DNA from: Citrobacter tructae
GTDB taxonomy: Bacteria > Pseudomonadota > Gammaproteobacteria > Enterobacterales > Enterobacteriaceae
Assembly (NCBI RefSeq): GCF_004684345.1
Contig: NZ_CP038469.1
Location: 3,410,001-3,474,000 of the forward strand
DNA: 64,000 nucleotides
Reading direction: 5' to 3'
The notes beneath the pieces were generated by a model. That model saw nothing but the letters and a program-made list of their open reading frames with translations, did no database searches and was not told the origin of the DNA. A program made the translations under genes and the position numbers. Shown here piece after piece: positions 35,118-43,420 of this stretch (the first letter of the stretch is position 1; the number at the start of each line of letters is the position of its first letter).

Positions 35118-36779
35118 ATGAGTGATATAGCATTGACGGTCAGCGTTCTGGCGTTGGTGGCGGTTGTCGGGTTGTGGATCGGCAACATTAAAGTTCGGGG
35201 CGTTGGTTTTGGCATCGGAGGCGTGCTGTTCGGCGGTATTATTGTCGGGCACTTTGTCGATCAGGCAGGGATGACCCTGAGCGGCGATATGCTGCATTTT
35301 ATTCAGGAGTTCGGCCTGATTCTCTTCGTGTATACCATCGGTATTCAGGTGGGGCCGGGCTTCTTTGCATCGTTGCGCGTTTCGGGTTTGCGCCTGAATC
35401 TGTTCGCCGTGCTGATTGTCATTTTGGGTGGCCTGGTTACCGCTCTGCTACATAAGATTTTTGCCATTCCTCTTCCTGTAGTGCTGGGCATATTCTCCGG
35501 TGCGGTGACCAATACCCCAGCGCTGGGCGCAGGGCAGCAAATCCTGCGCGATCTGGGGACGCCAATGGATGTCGTGGATCAGATGGGGATGAGCTACGCC
35601 ATGGCTTATCCTTTTGGCATTTGCGGTATTTTGCTCACCATGTGGCTGATGCGTCTTATATTCCGCGTCAACGTCGAGGCAGAAGCACAGCAGCATGAGT
35701 CAACGCGGACCAACGGGCAGGCGCTGATTCAGACAATGAACATCCGCGTTGAAAACCCGAACCTGAATAATATGGCGATTCAGGACGTCCCCATACTGAA
35801 CAGCGATAAAATCATCTGCTCCCGCCTGAAGCGGGAAGAAACATTGATGGTGCCGTCGCCGGGAACGATTATCCAGATGGGTGATCTGCTCCATCTGGTC
35901 GGGCAGCCTGCGGATCTGCACAATGCGCAGGTGGTGATTGGTCAGGAAGTCGACACCTCGCTGTCGACGCGAGGCACGGATTTGCGCGTCGAGCGTGTAG
36001 TGGTGACCAACGAACAGGTACTGGGCAAACGGATCCGTGACCTGCACTTTAAAGAGCGCTATGACGTTGTTATTTCGCGCCTGAACCGCGCGGGCGTAGA
36101 GTTGGTTGCCAGCAGCGATGCCAGCCTGCAGTTTGGCGATATCCTCAATCTGGTAGGACGACCCTCATCCATCGATGCCGTCGCGAATGTTGTCGGCAAC
36201 GCGCAGCAAAAATTGCAACAAGTACAGATGCTGCCGGTATTTATCGGTATCGGGCTTGGGGTTTTACTGGGTTCTATTCCGCTGTTTATACCCGGCTTCC
36301 CGGTGGCGTTAAAGCTGGGTCTGGCCGGGGGGCCGTTGATTATGGCGCTGATACTTGGGCGTATTGGCAGCATCGGCAAGTTGTACTGGTTTATGCCGCC
36401 GAGCGCTAACCTGGCGCTGCGTGAACTGGGGATTGTGCTCTTTCTCGCGGTGGTTGGCCTGAAATCGGGTGGTGATTTTGTCGATACGCTAACTCAGGGA
36501 GATGGTCTGAGCTGGGTGGGCTACGGTATTTTCATCACTGCCGTTCCGCTGATTACCGTCGGTCTACTGGCGCGCCTCCTGACCAAAATGAACTACCTGA
36601 CGCTGTGTGGAATGCTGGCTGGGTCGATGACCGACCCTCCCGCACTGGCGTTTGCCAATAACCTGCACGCCACCAGTGGCGCGGCGGCACTTTCGTATGC
36701 CACAGTTTACCCGCTGGTAATGTTCTTGCGCATTATCACCCCGCAACTGCTAGCGGTGATTTTTTGGGGATTAGGCTAA
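35118..36779 (+). CDS. yidE: Putative transporter YidE (AspT/YbjL family)
   Basis: This 553-residue inner-membrane protein has two membrane halves, each of about five hydrophobic segments, around a central pair of RCK/TrkA-C domains (about residues 190-370, with LVGQPADLHNAQ and NLVGRPSSIDAV closing each). The duplicated halves carry GAVTNTPALGAGQ and GSMTDPPALAFANN, the paired signature of the aspartate:alanine exchanger family. The substrate is unknown. The frame is open 32 residues further upstream, but MSDIALTV at 35118 is the family start and lies beyond the ibpB terminator. Confidence 0.92.
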   Translation: MSDIALTVSVLALVAVVGLWIGNIKVRGVGFGIGGVLFGGIIVGHFVDQAGMTLSGDMLHFIQEFGLILFVYTIGIQVGPGFFASLRVSGLRLNLFAVLIVILGGLVTALLHKIFAIPLPVVLGIFSGAVTNTPALGAGQQILRDLGTPMDVVDQMGMSYAMAYPFGICGILLTMWLMRLIFRVNVEAEAQQHESTRTNGQALIQTMNIRVENPNLNNMAIQDVPILNSDKIICSRLKREETLMVPSPGTIIQMGDLLHLVGQPADLHNAQVVIGQEVDTSLSTRGTDLRVERVVVTNEQVLGKRIRDLHFKERYDVVISRLNRAGVELVASSDASLQFGDILNLVGRPSSIDAVANVVGNAQQKLQQVQMLPVFIGIGLGVLLGSIPLFIPGFPVALKLGLAGGPLIMALILGRIGSIGKLYWFMPPSANLALRELGIVLFLAVVGLKSGGDFVDTLTQGDGLSWVGYGIFITAVPLITVGLLARLLTKMNYLTLCGMLAGSMTDPPALAFANNLHATSGAAALSYATVYPLVMFLRIITPQLLAVIFWGLG

Positions 36780-36800
36780 GGATTGCTTATCCGGTCTGCT

Positions 36801-36840
36801 CTGTAGGCCGGATAGACGTACATTGCCATCCGGCAAACAA
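36801..36840. repeat. REP element between yidE and yidI
   Basis: TGTAGGCCGGATAGAC ... GCCATCCGGCAAAC is a standard REP palindrome. A further GGATTGCTTATCCGG palindrome lies just before it. It separates the convergent genes yidE and yidI. Confidence 0.85.
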
Positions 36841-36842
36841 AC

Positions 36843-37292
36843 TTAAACCGGTGAACCACCACTGAGTACAGAAAATACCAAGATAAGTAGAATGATGCCG
36901 CATATCAGCCCAATGCCGAAGAGCAGGGCATGAAAGGCGAGCGTACCGCCACCAAAAACCAGAGCACCGCTGATACTCCAGACATTCTCCTTACGCATAC
37001 CGCCAATAAAGGCGCATACCAGAGCAATCACGGCGAGTGTAATGCCGCCGTTTTTCAGTAAGTTATCTATATTGACTGCATTTTCTTTCGCGGCGACGGG
37101 CGGTATCTCTCCTTTCAACCCGGCAAGAATGCCTTTTTTGACGGCGGAGACTTTCTCCGCAACGATGCTTTCAAGTCTGGGAGGTGGGGCGGAAAAGGGA
37201 CCAAAAGAGAAATGGATAATGCCGAGAATCAACGCAATAGCACCGAAAAGCATTCCCAGTGAGCTACATTTGTTTTGCAATATGATGTCCAT
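36843..37292 (-). CDS. yidI: Inner-membrane protein YidI
   Basis: This 149-residue protein matches E. coli YidI in length and sequence pattern. Hydrophobic segments are at about residues 12-32, 75-95, 103-120 and 122-145, with a charged stretch (35-70) between the first two. The function is unknown. It is divergent from the yidH remnant; in E. coli the same cluster also holds yidJ, yidK and yidL, which are missing here. Confidence 0.85.
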   Translation of the reverse strand: MDIILQNKCSSLGMLFGAIALILGIIHFSFGPFSAPPPRLESIVAEKVSAVKKGILAGLKGEIPPVAAKENAVNIDNLLKNGGITLAVIALVCAFIGGMRKENVWSISGALVFGGGTLAFHALLFGIGLICGIILLILVFSVLSGGSPV

Positions 37293-37400
37293 CTGATCTC
37301 CCTGTGCTGGATAGCGAAAAGAATATCAGCAATACGGCGTTTGTAATTCTGAAAATGAGCAGGGAAGGTCGTTGAGTCGTGACCGTAAAAAGGAGCCCTG

Positions 37401-37617
37401 ATGAAGATTTCCCGCCTCGGAGAAGCGCCGGATTACCGCTTCTCGCTGGCAAATGAGCGTACCTTTCTGGCGTGGATCCGCACCGCGCTGGGGTTTCTGG
37501 CCGCTGGAGTGGGCCTTGATCAGCTGGCGCCAGATTTTGCCATGCCCTCATTCGTGAACAGTTGGCGCTATTGCTGTGTCTGTTTGCCGGTGGTCTGGCG
37601 ATTTATGGCTATCTGCG
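37401..37617 (+). pseudogene. yidH: yidH remnant, frameshifted and 3'-truncated (DUF202 membrane protein)
   Basis: The ribosome site AAAAGGAGC and first 49 codons (MKISRLGEAPDYRFSLANER onward) are those of YidH, a 115-residue DUF202 inner-membrane protein. One base is missing near 37547: the YidH sequence continues in another frame as LIREQLALLLCLFAGGLA, IYGYLRW. The homology then stops at 37617 and yidG-like sequence follows. The frame from the ATG itself continues out of phase to a TGA at 37634, giving a 77-residue product with only one correct membrane segment. The one-base loss could be a sequencing error; the truncation cannot be. Confidence 0.85.
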
Positions 37618-37872
37618 CTGGCGCTGAAACATAACTGGCATCATGCAGGGTTTTTGTTCTGGATTTCTATTGGGGTGCTGGTGATTGTGGCGATTATTCT
37701 CTGGCGCTATACCCGTAGTCGTAACCTGATGGATGTCACGCATAGCGATTTTTCTGAATCTCGCGCGGTGCGTGACAAATTTATGATCTCCCTCGCGGTG
37801 TTATCCCTCGCAATACTGTTTGCTGTAACACACATTCGCCAACTTATCGTATATATCGGGGATTTTGCATGA
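37618..37872 (+). pseudogene. yidG: yidG remnant, 5'-truncated (DUF202 membrane protein)
   Basis: From LALKHNWHHAGFLFWISIG to the stop at 37872 the sequence matches roughly the last 84 residues of the 120-residue YidG. The start and the conserved N-terminal ERTSLAW-type region are gone. The junction with yidH carries GCGCTGG (37615-37621), a plausible short homology for a deletion of roughly 200-230 bases. The remnant frame still overlaps the yidF start in an ATGA arrangement. Confidence 0.85.
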
Positions 37873-38399
37873 CAGGCAGTGAGGACATGGAGGTTAGTGA
37901 GGGGAATATTAAAGTGGTAGTGGATCACCAGAAATGTAAGTACCCAATTGATTTGTACCGCAGTTTACAGAAAGAAGGCATTCGTTCTGTGCAGTTTATT
38001 CCCTTGGTTGAGCACGATGAAAACGGTTATCTGAAAGCCGAATCTGTTACGTCAGAAGACTGGGGACGGTTTCTAAATACGGTATTTGATATCTGGGTTC
38101 GTGAGGATATTACTCGAGTATCCATTCCACTTTTTGATGAAACGTTGAATCGGTGGTGTGGCCGGACGGGACAAACCCGTCGACAGGCGATTTCGCAGAT
38201 GAACGCGTCCTGCCAGTCATGTCCTATGTTGCAATTCTATCGTGGCGATTGCCCGGCATATTGTGATAATAGCGGTAAGGGCGATCTGTGTGCAGGCTAT
38301 CAAGCTTTCTTCAACCACACTGCTCCGCATATGCGCGTCATGCGCGACCTGCTGAAACAGCATCGCTCACCGATGGAACTGATGGCGATGCTGCGTTAA
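37869..38399 (+). CDS. yidF: YidF: remnant-like C-terminal part of a sulfatase-maturating radical SAM enzyme
   Basis: This 176-residue protein matches only the later part of AslB/YdeM-type anaerobic sulfatase maturases: YRSLQKEGIRSVQFIPLVE, SVTSEDWGRFLNTVFDIWV, and a cysteine-rich tail with CQSCPMLQFYRGDCPAYC and LCAGYQAFFNH. The N-terminal radical SAM domain with its CxxxCxxC cluster is missing, and the segment that normally carries HNGDxYxCDHF is also missing. E. coli YidF is similarly short, so the gene is old rather than freshly broken. GGGGGA precedes the ATG. The sulfatase gene yidJ is not in this window. Function unknown. Confidence 0.75.
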   Translation: MTGSEDMEVSEGNIKVVVDHQKCKYPIDLYRSLQKEGIRSVQFIPLVEHDENGYLKAESVTSEDWGRFLNTVFDIWVREDITRVSIPLFDETLNRWCGRTGQTRRQAISQMNASCQSCPMLQFYRGDCPAYCDNSGKGDLCAGYQAFFNHTAPHMRVMRDLLKQHRSPMELMAMLR

Positions 38400-38411
38400 G
38401 GTCAATGGCGT

Positions 38412-39734
38412 TTAGCGTCCTTTCGCCAGGTATTGCGCCATTTCGGCTTCCGGCACCATGCCGCCGCCGGTAGCCCAAACCAGATGGGTGGCGTTATTAA
38501 GCTGTTCCGCGCTAAATCCGTGCATCTGCTGATAGTCAACGGAACCACAAACGTGCTGAGGACCAGCCATACCCGCCAGCGCCGATGGCTCCAGGCGAAT
38601 CCCTTCTTCCTGCGCCAGCCAGCCCAGCATGTCGTACATCGTCTGGTCATCAAGGGTGTACAGACCATCAAGCAGCCGCTCCATCGCCCGGCCAACAAAT
38701 CCCGATGCACGACCGACCGCCAGCCCATCTGCCGCCGTCATGTTGTCGATACCAATGTCCTGCACGGAAATCGTATCGTGCAACCCGGTGTAAATCCCCA
38801 GCAGCATACACGGTGAGTGGGTCGGTTCTGCGAAGAAGCAGTGCACGTTGTCGCCAAACGCCAGCTTCAGGCCAAACGCCACGCCGCCAGGGCCGCCGCC
38901 GACACCGCACGGCAGATAGACAAACAGCGGATGGTCGGCATCCACCATGCGCCCCTGCTGCGCGAATTGCGCTTTCAGACGTTGCCCGGCGACCGCATAA
39001 CCTAAAAACAGCGTGCGGGAATTTTCATCGTCGATAAAGAAGCAGTTCGGATCAGACTCGGCTGCCTTGCGACCCTGTTCAACCGCCACACCGTAATCTT
39101 CTTCGTACTCCACCACCGTGACGCCGTGGCTGCGCAGTTTAGCTTTTTTCCATGCGCGGGCATCAGCAGACATATGCACCGTTACCTTAAAACCAATGCG
39201 GGCGCTCATTATGCCGATCGACATTCCGAGGTTGCCGGTCGAGCCGACCGCGATGCTGTACTGACTGAAAAACTGTTTGAACTCAGGCGAAAGCAGAATG
39301 CTGTAATCGTCTTCCGTGGTCAGCAGGCCGGCTGCCAGCGCCAGTTTTTCGGCGTGGGTCAACACTTCATAAATGCCGCCACGGGCTTTAATTGAGCCGG
39401 AAATTGGCAGATGGCTGTCTTTCTTCAGCAGTATTTCACCGCTGATATGCTGCCCATACTCTTTTTCCAGTCGTTTCTGCATGGCAGGAATCGCAGCCAG
39501 CTCAGATTCGATAATCCCACCGGTGGCTGCGGTTTCCGGGAATGCTTTCGCCAGATACGGTGCAAAGCGCGCCAGCCGGGCGTGGGCATCCTGAACATCG
39601 TGCTCTGTCAGACCAACATAGGGTAAACCTTCCGCAAGAGAGGTGGTGCCCGGGTTAAACCAGGTTGTTTCTTTGAGTGCGACCAGGTCCTCCACTAAAG
39701 GATACTGGGCGATAAGTTTTTGCATGTTTTCCAT
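38412..39734 (-). CDS. dsdA: D-serine ammonia-lyase DsdA
   Basis: This 440-residue PLP enzyme converts D-serine to pyruvate and ammonia, removing a growth inhibitor and supplying carbon. The PLP lysine is Lys116 in SGSIKARGG, and the glycine-rich phosphate loop is SVGSTG-like AVGSTGNLGMS, with a second glycine loop PCGVGGGPGG. The frame is open 16 residues further, but MENMQKLIAQYPLV at 39734 is the family start. It lies 17 bases after dsdX in the same operon. Confidence 0.96.
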   Translation of the reverse strand: MENMQKLIAQYPLVEDLVALKETTWFNPGTTSLAEGLPYVGLTEHDVQDAHARLARFAPYLAKAFPETAATGGIIESELAAIPAMQKRLEKEYGQHISGEILLKKDSHLPISGSIKARGGIYEVLTHAEKLALAAGLLTTEDDYSILLSPEFKQFFSQYSIAVGSTGNLGMSIGIMSARIGFKVTVHMSADARAWKKAKLRSHGVTVVEYEEDYGVAVEQGRKAAESDPNCFFIDDENSRTLFLGYAVAGQRLKAQFAQQGRMVDADHPLFVYLPCGVGGGPGGVAFGLKLAFGDNVHCFFAEPTHSPCMLLGIYTGLHDTISVQDIGIDNMTAADGLAVGRASGFVGRAMERLLDGLYTLDDQTMYDMLGWLAQEEGIRLEPSALAGMAGPQHVCGSVDYQQMHGFSAEQLNNATHLVWATGGGMVPEAEMAQYLAKGR

Positions 39735-39751
39735 AGTACGTCTCTTTGCGC

Positions 39752-41089
39752 TTAGATGATAAAGGAAAGCAGGAATGTGCACGCTAGTGCAATCACCGAC
39801 GCGATAAAAGTCGCGGTCGTATAGTATTTAAACGTCTCATTCAGGGTAGCGCCGCAGTACTGCTTCACCAGCCAGAAGAGGGAATCTGTGACGATCGTGC
39901 AGCCGATTGCGCCGGAACCGATAGCAATGGCGATGATCTCCGGGCTGACATTGGGATAAAGCGGCAGCATCGGCGCCACAATCGCCGTTGCGCCCATCAT
40001 GGCTACCGTGGCAGAACCCACTGCAGCGTGCAGAATCAGTGCCACCAGCCAGGCCAGTAAAATCGGATGCATATGCATGTTGGAGAGGATCAGCGCCAGG
40101 GTATCCGCCAGCCCGCTGCTCTTTAGAATAGCGTTGAACGCGCCGCCCGCACCGATAATCAGCAGGATGTTGGCAATGGACCCAAAGCCATTTTCAGTAT
40201 GGGTCAACAGTGCGCCCATGCCGATATGCTGGCGCAGACCTAGAATGTAGTAGGCAACAAACACGGCGATAAACATGGCGGTGATTGGGTTGCCGATAAA
40301 CTCCAGCAGCGTATACACTGTGCCGCCTTTCGCCATGTTCAGCTCAGCGACGGTTTTTACCAGCATCAGGCCAATGGGCAGCAGTACGGTAAACAGGGTA
40401 GCGCCCAGCGACGGCAACGTGCTTTCGTCGCGTACCTTAAGGTCCGAAAACTCAGCCGGTACCGGTTTAAATGGCAGACGGTTGCCGAGGAATTTCAGGT
40501 ACAGCGGCCCGCCGATCAGCGATGCCATCAGACCAACAAGTAAACCGTAAACGATCACGGTGCCAATATCCGCGCCCAGCTTATTCGCCACGAACAGGGC
40601 CGCCGGATGCGGTGGGACAACACAGTGCACGGCCATCAACGCTGTACATAGTGGGATCGCCAGCTTCAGCAGTGAAGTATTGGTTTTTTTGGCGATAGAA
40701 AACGCCAGCGGAATCAACAGTACCACGCCAACTTCAACAAATAGCGTGATCCCGCAAATCAGACCGACCAGCACCATAATGACGTCGGCGGAAAGCCAGC
40801 GGCAGCGCTGTAGCGTCAGGCCGATACGTTCTGCCGCGCCGGACACTTCCATCATTTTGCCGAGAATGGTCCCCAGACCGATAACTGCGGCGAGGAAGCC
40901 CAGCGTACCGCCGATGCCACTCTCAATGGCATTGACCATATCCAGCGGCCCCATGCCCATCATCGTCCCTACGAAGAAGCTGGCTAACAGCAGTGCCAGA
41001 AACGGGTGGAATTTGAACTTCACGATAGTCAAAACGATCAACACGATGCTTATCAACAGCGTGCTCACAACCCAGATTTGAGAGTGCAT
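39752..41089 (-). CDS. dsdX: D-serine transporter DsdX
   Basis: This 445-residue GntP-family permease imports D-serine with protons. About twelve hydrophobic segments cover the chain. Family motifs include GFGSIANILLIIGAGGAFNAIL and HAAVGSATVAMM near the C-terminal half, each within longer conserved stretches. It is the first gene of dsdXA and is divergent from its regulator dsdC. Confidence 0.96.
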   Translation of the reverse strand: MHSQIWVVSTLLISIVLIVLTIVKFKFHPFLALLLASFFVGTMMGMGPLDMVNAIESGIGGTLGFLAAVIGLGTILGKMMEVSGAAERIGLTLQRCRWLSADVIMVLVGLICGITLFVEVGVVLLIPLAFSIAKKTNTSLLKLAIPLCTALMAVHCVVPPHPAALFVANKLGADIGTVIVYGLLVGLMASLIGGPLYLKFLGNRLPFKPVPAEFSDLKVRDESTLPSLGATLFTVLLPIGLMLVKTVAELNMAKGGTVYTLLEFIGNPITAMFIAVFVAYYILGLRQHIGMGALLTHTENGFGSIANILLIIGAGGAFNAILKSSGLADTLALILSNMHMHPILLAWLVALILHAAVGSATVAMMGATAIVAPMLPLYPNVSPEIIAIAIGSGAIGCTIVTDSLFWLVKQYCGATLNETFKYYTTATFIASVIALACTFLLSFII

Positions 41090-41314
41090 ATCTCACCTTG
41101 CCCTGTGATTAACCTGACTTTATGCCTGGGTCTATTGGACAAAATTAAGGCACATGCTGACAAACGATAAAAATCCCCTTTCACATGAATCAGATTGAAT
41201 CAAATGGGTGATTTACGTCTAATAATGACTTAATAATGCGATATGGTTCACTTTGAATCATCTTTGTGCTGATTTTTACAGCAGTTTTTTTTACACTCCA
41301 GCGAAATATTCAGG
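41090..41314. promoter_or_regulatory. dsdX-dsdC divergent control region
   Basis: This 225-base AT-rich region must hold both promoters. GAATCA-type half-sites recur: TGAATCAGATTGAATCAAATG near 41187-41207 and GGTTCACTTTGAATCATC near 41245-41262. They are candidate DsdC sites. No site is proven from the sequence. Confidence 0.5.
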
Positions 41315-42256
41315 ATGACAGAGGTGAGTGTGGATCCCCTACGCGAGGTCAGAAATCGGCTGCTCAATGGCTGGCAGCTCTCAAAGCTCTATACTTTTGA
41401 AGTGGCGGCCAGGCATCAGTCGTTTGCGCTAGCGGCAGACGAGCTGTCGTTAAGCCCCAGCGCCGTAAGTCACCGTATTAATCAACTGGAAGAGGAGCTG
41501 GGCATTCAGCTGTTTGTCCGCTCACATCGCAAGGTGGAACTCACCCATGAAGGTAAACGGGTGTTCTGGGCGCTGAAATCATCGCTGGATACGCTCAATC
41601 AGGAAATTCTCGACATCAAAAACCAGGAGCTGTCCGGGACGCTAACCGTGTATTCGCGGCCCTCCATTGCCCAGTGTTGGCTGGTGCCGGCTCTCGGTGA
41701 CTTTACCCGCCGTTACCCGTCGATTTCGCTGACCATGCTGACCGGGAATGACAACGTCAATATGCAACGTGCTGGGATCGACCTGGCCATCTATTTTGAC
41801 GATGCGCCATCTGCGCAACTCACGCATCATTTCCTGATGGACGAAGCGATCCTGCCGGTATGCAGCCCGGATTATGCTCGTCGCTATGACCTTACCGGTA
41901 CGCTGGTGAACTTGTCACACTGCACGCTACTGCATGACAGGCAGGCGTGGAGTAATGATTCAGGTACGGATGAATGGCACAGCTGGGCGCGGCATTATGG
42001 GGTGAATTTGCCGACATCGTCTGGCATTGGCTTCGATCGTTCTGATTTAGCGGTGATTGCGGCTATGAACCATATCGGCGTGGCAATGGGGCGAAAGAGG
42101 CTGGTGCAAAAACGTCTCGACAGCGGAGAACTGGTGGCTCCTTTTGGCGATATGGCACTGAAATGTCATCAGCACTATTACATCACCACGCTGCCCGGCA
42201 GACAGTGGCCGAAAATCGAGGCGTTTATTGGCTGGCTGCAGGAGCAGGTAAAATAA
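41315..42256 (+). CDS. dsdC: LysR-family activator of D-serine use DsdC
   Basis: This protein of up to 313 residues activates dsdXA with D-serine. The helix-turn-helix is near residues 32-52 (FALAADELSLSPSAVSHRIN) and the effector domain follows, sharing the GcvA-like pattern. Two starts are possible: ATG at 41315 with AGG almost touching it, or GTG at 41330 with AGAGGTGA at a good distance, which would give 308 residues. It is divergent from dsdX. Confidence 0.94.
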   Translation: MTEVSVDPLREVRNRLLNGWQLSKLYTFEVAARHQSFALAADELSLSPSAVSHRINQLEEELGIQLFVRSHRKVELTHEGKRVFWALKSSLDTLNQEILDIKNQELSGTLTVYSRPSIAQCWLVPALGDFTRRYPSISLTMLTGNDNVNMQRAGIDLAIYFDDAPSAQLTHHFLMDEAILPVCSPDYARRYDLTGTLVNLSHCTLLHDRQAWSNDSGTDEWHSWARHYGVNLPTSSGIGFDRSDLAVIAAMNHIGVAMGRKRLVQKRLDSGELVAPFGDMALKCHQHYYITTLPGRQWPKIEAFIGWLQEQVK

Positions 42257-42358
42257 TCGTGGCGAGCATCGAATATTTTTACGTTTTCTCTCTACACCCG
42301 GCGTCAGAAATCATGCTAAATACGTGAATCACCTCTGATGATTTGCCTAAGGATCACC

Positions 42359-43420
42359 GTGTTAAAGCCGCTTTTTTCCCTGTTGCTGGTCGCCTGCGCC
42401 ACCGCCTATGCGGAACAATCTCCGCTGACGGCAGCGCACTATTCGCAGCAGTTGGGCGTGGGGATGGACGTGGACTGGGCACACACTGAACGGGGCATCC
42501 GCGAGTTCGACCCGCTGGTGGTACGGGACTTTCAGGCAAAAGGGATCGGCCATGTGCGTATTCGCGTTGGTGGAGAGCCAACGGAGGCCCGGCTTATCCA
42601 TCTTCGTAAACTGGTGGAAGCCTGCGAGCTCTATGGCGTGATCCCGATTATTGCTTATCAGGCGGATGAGTATAAAAAAGACCCCAGCGCCAGCAATGAA
42701 AAAGAGGTGGTCAACTGGTGGGTGGCGGTGGCGCATTACTTTGGTCAAGGGTCGCCGTTATTGGGCTTTGATGTGATCTACGAACCAGCCGATAAGCTTA
42801 ATCATAACCAGGCGTCGCTCAATCGGGTGTATGACAAAACGATTCGCATGATTCACGCCATCAATCCTCAGCGCATGATTTTTGTCGCACCACGTCTGCG
42901 CGCCGCGCCGGAAGATTTACAAAATCTGAAGCTGCCGCCGCAAAGCCAGAATTACGTTCTGGCTGAGTGGCATATCTTCCCGTGGGGGCCGCTAAAAAAT
43001 AACGGTAAGTATCCGTGGACGTCGGGCACGACGGCTGAAAAGGTGGCTATTCGCGCCCGAATTAACAGCGCTGTTCACTGGCAGCAGAAAACCGGTCATG
43101 TTAGTTGGGTCGGTGGATGGGCTCCGGGTGAGACGATCAAAAATGCGCCTTCGGCCTCGCAGATAGCGTTTGCCCACTTTATGGCGTGTGAGCTGAGGAA
43201 AGCAAAAATTCCCTACGCTATCAACGCAGATACGCAGTTTTATGATGGTGAGGAAGGGGCCTGGCGTCCGGCACTGGAGCCGTTATTGAACTTGATGATT
43301 ACGCCAGAATGTGAAAAGCCCGGCGAAAAACCGGGCCATCACTCGCTTAAACCGCCTGCTCCTGATGAGACACGCGTGACGCCAGCGGCAACCAGCACAC
43401 CAGAATCAACGCACCCATAA
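42359..43420 (+). CDS. Exported GH5 cellulase-like protein, probable read-through tail
   Basis: This 353-residue protein has an export signal (MLKPLFSLLLVACATAYA before EQS); LVAC could also be a lipobox at Cys13. The fold matches the GH5 cellulase family: GIGHVRIRV, FDVIYEPADKLN with the acid/base Glu142 (NEP changed to YEP), and EWHIFPWGP. At the strand that normally carries the nucleophile (GEF/GEW) it reads VGGW (251-254), so that glutamate is missing. I chose GTG at 42359 because AAGGA precedes it by five bases; an upstream in-frame ATG at 42338 lacks this. The last 35 or so residues are translated from the emrD terminator and from antisense emrD, so the original stop may be lost. Confidence 0.7.
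   Translation: MLKPLFSLLLVACATAYAEQSPLTAAHYSQQLGVGMDVDWAHTERGIREFDPLVVRDFQAKGIGHVRIRVGGEPTEARLIHLRKLVEACELYGVIPIIAYQADEYKKDPSASNEKEVVNWWVAVAHYFGQGSPLLGFDVIYEPADKLNHNQASLNRVYDKTIRMIHAINPQRMIFVAPRLRAAPEDLQNLKLPPQSQNYVLAEWHIFPWGPLKNNGKYPWTSGTTAEKVAIRARINSAVHWQQKTGHVSWVGGWAPGETIKNAPSASQIAFAHFMACELRKAKIPYAINADTQFYDGEEGAWRPALEPLLNLMITPECEKPGEKPGHHSLKPPAPDETRVTPAATSTPESTHP
43314..43336 (-). terminator. Terminator of emrD
   Basis: On the minus strand GCCCGG/CCGGGC with a seven-base T-rich loop is followed by TTTTC. It lies ten bases past the emrD stop and inside the 3' end of the GH5-like frame. Confidence 0.75.

Noticed and set aside
37576..37872. Intact 98-residue membrane protein
   Set aside because: The open frame starts in yidH-derived sequence in a wrong phase and only its later part is YidG; it is the pseudogene remnant already listed.
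38412..39626. Several open frames of 62-150 residues opposite dsdA
   Set aside because: They mirror the strong codon bias of dsdA on the other strand and show no family features.
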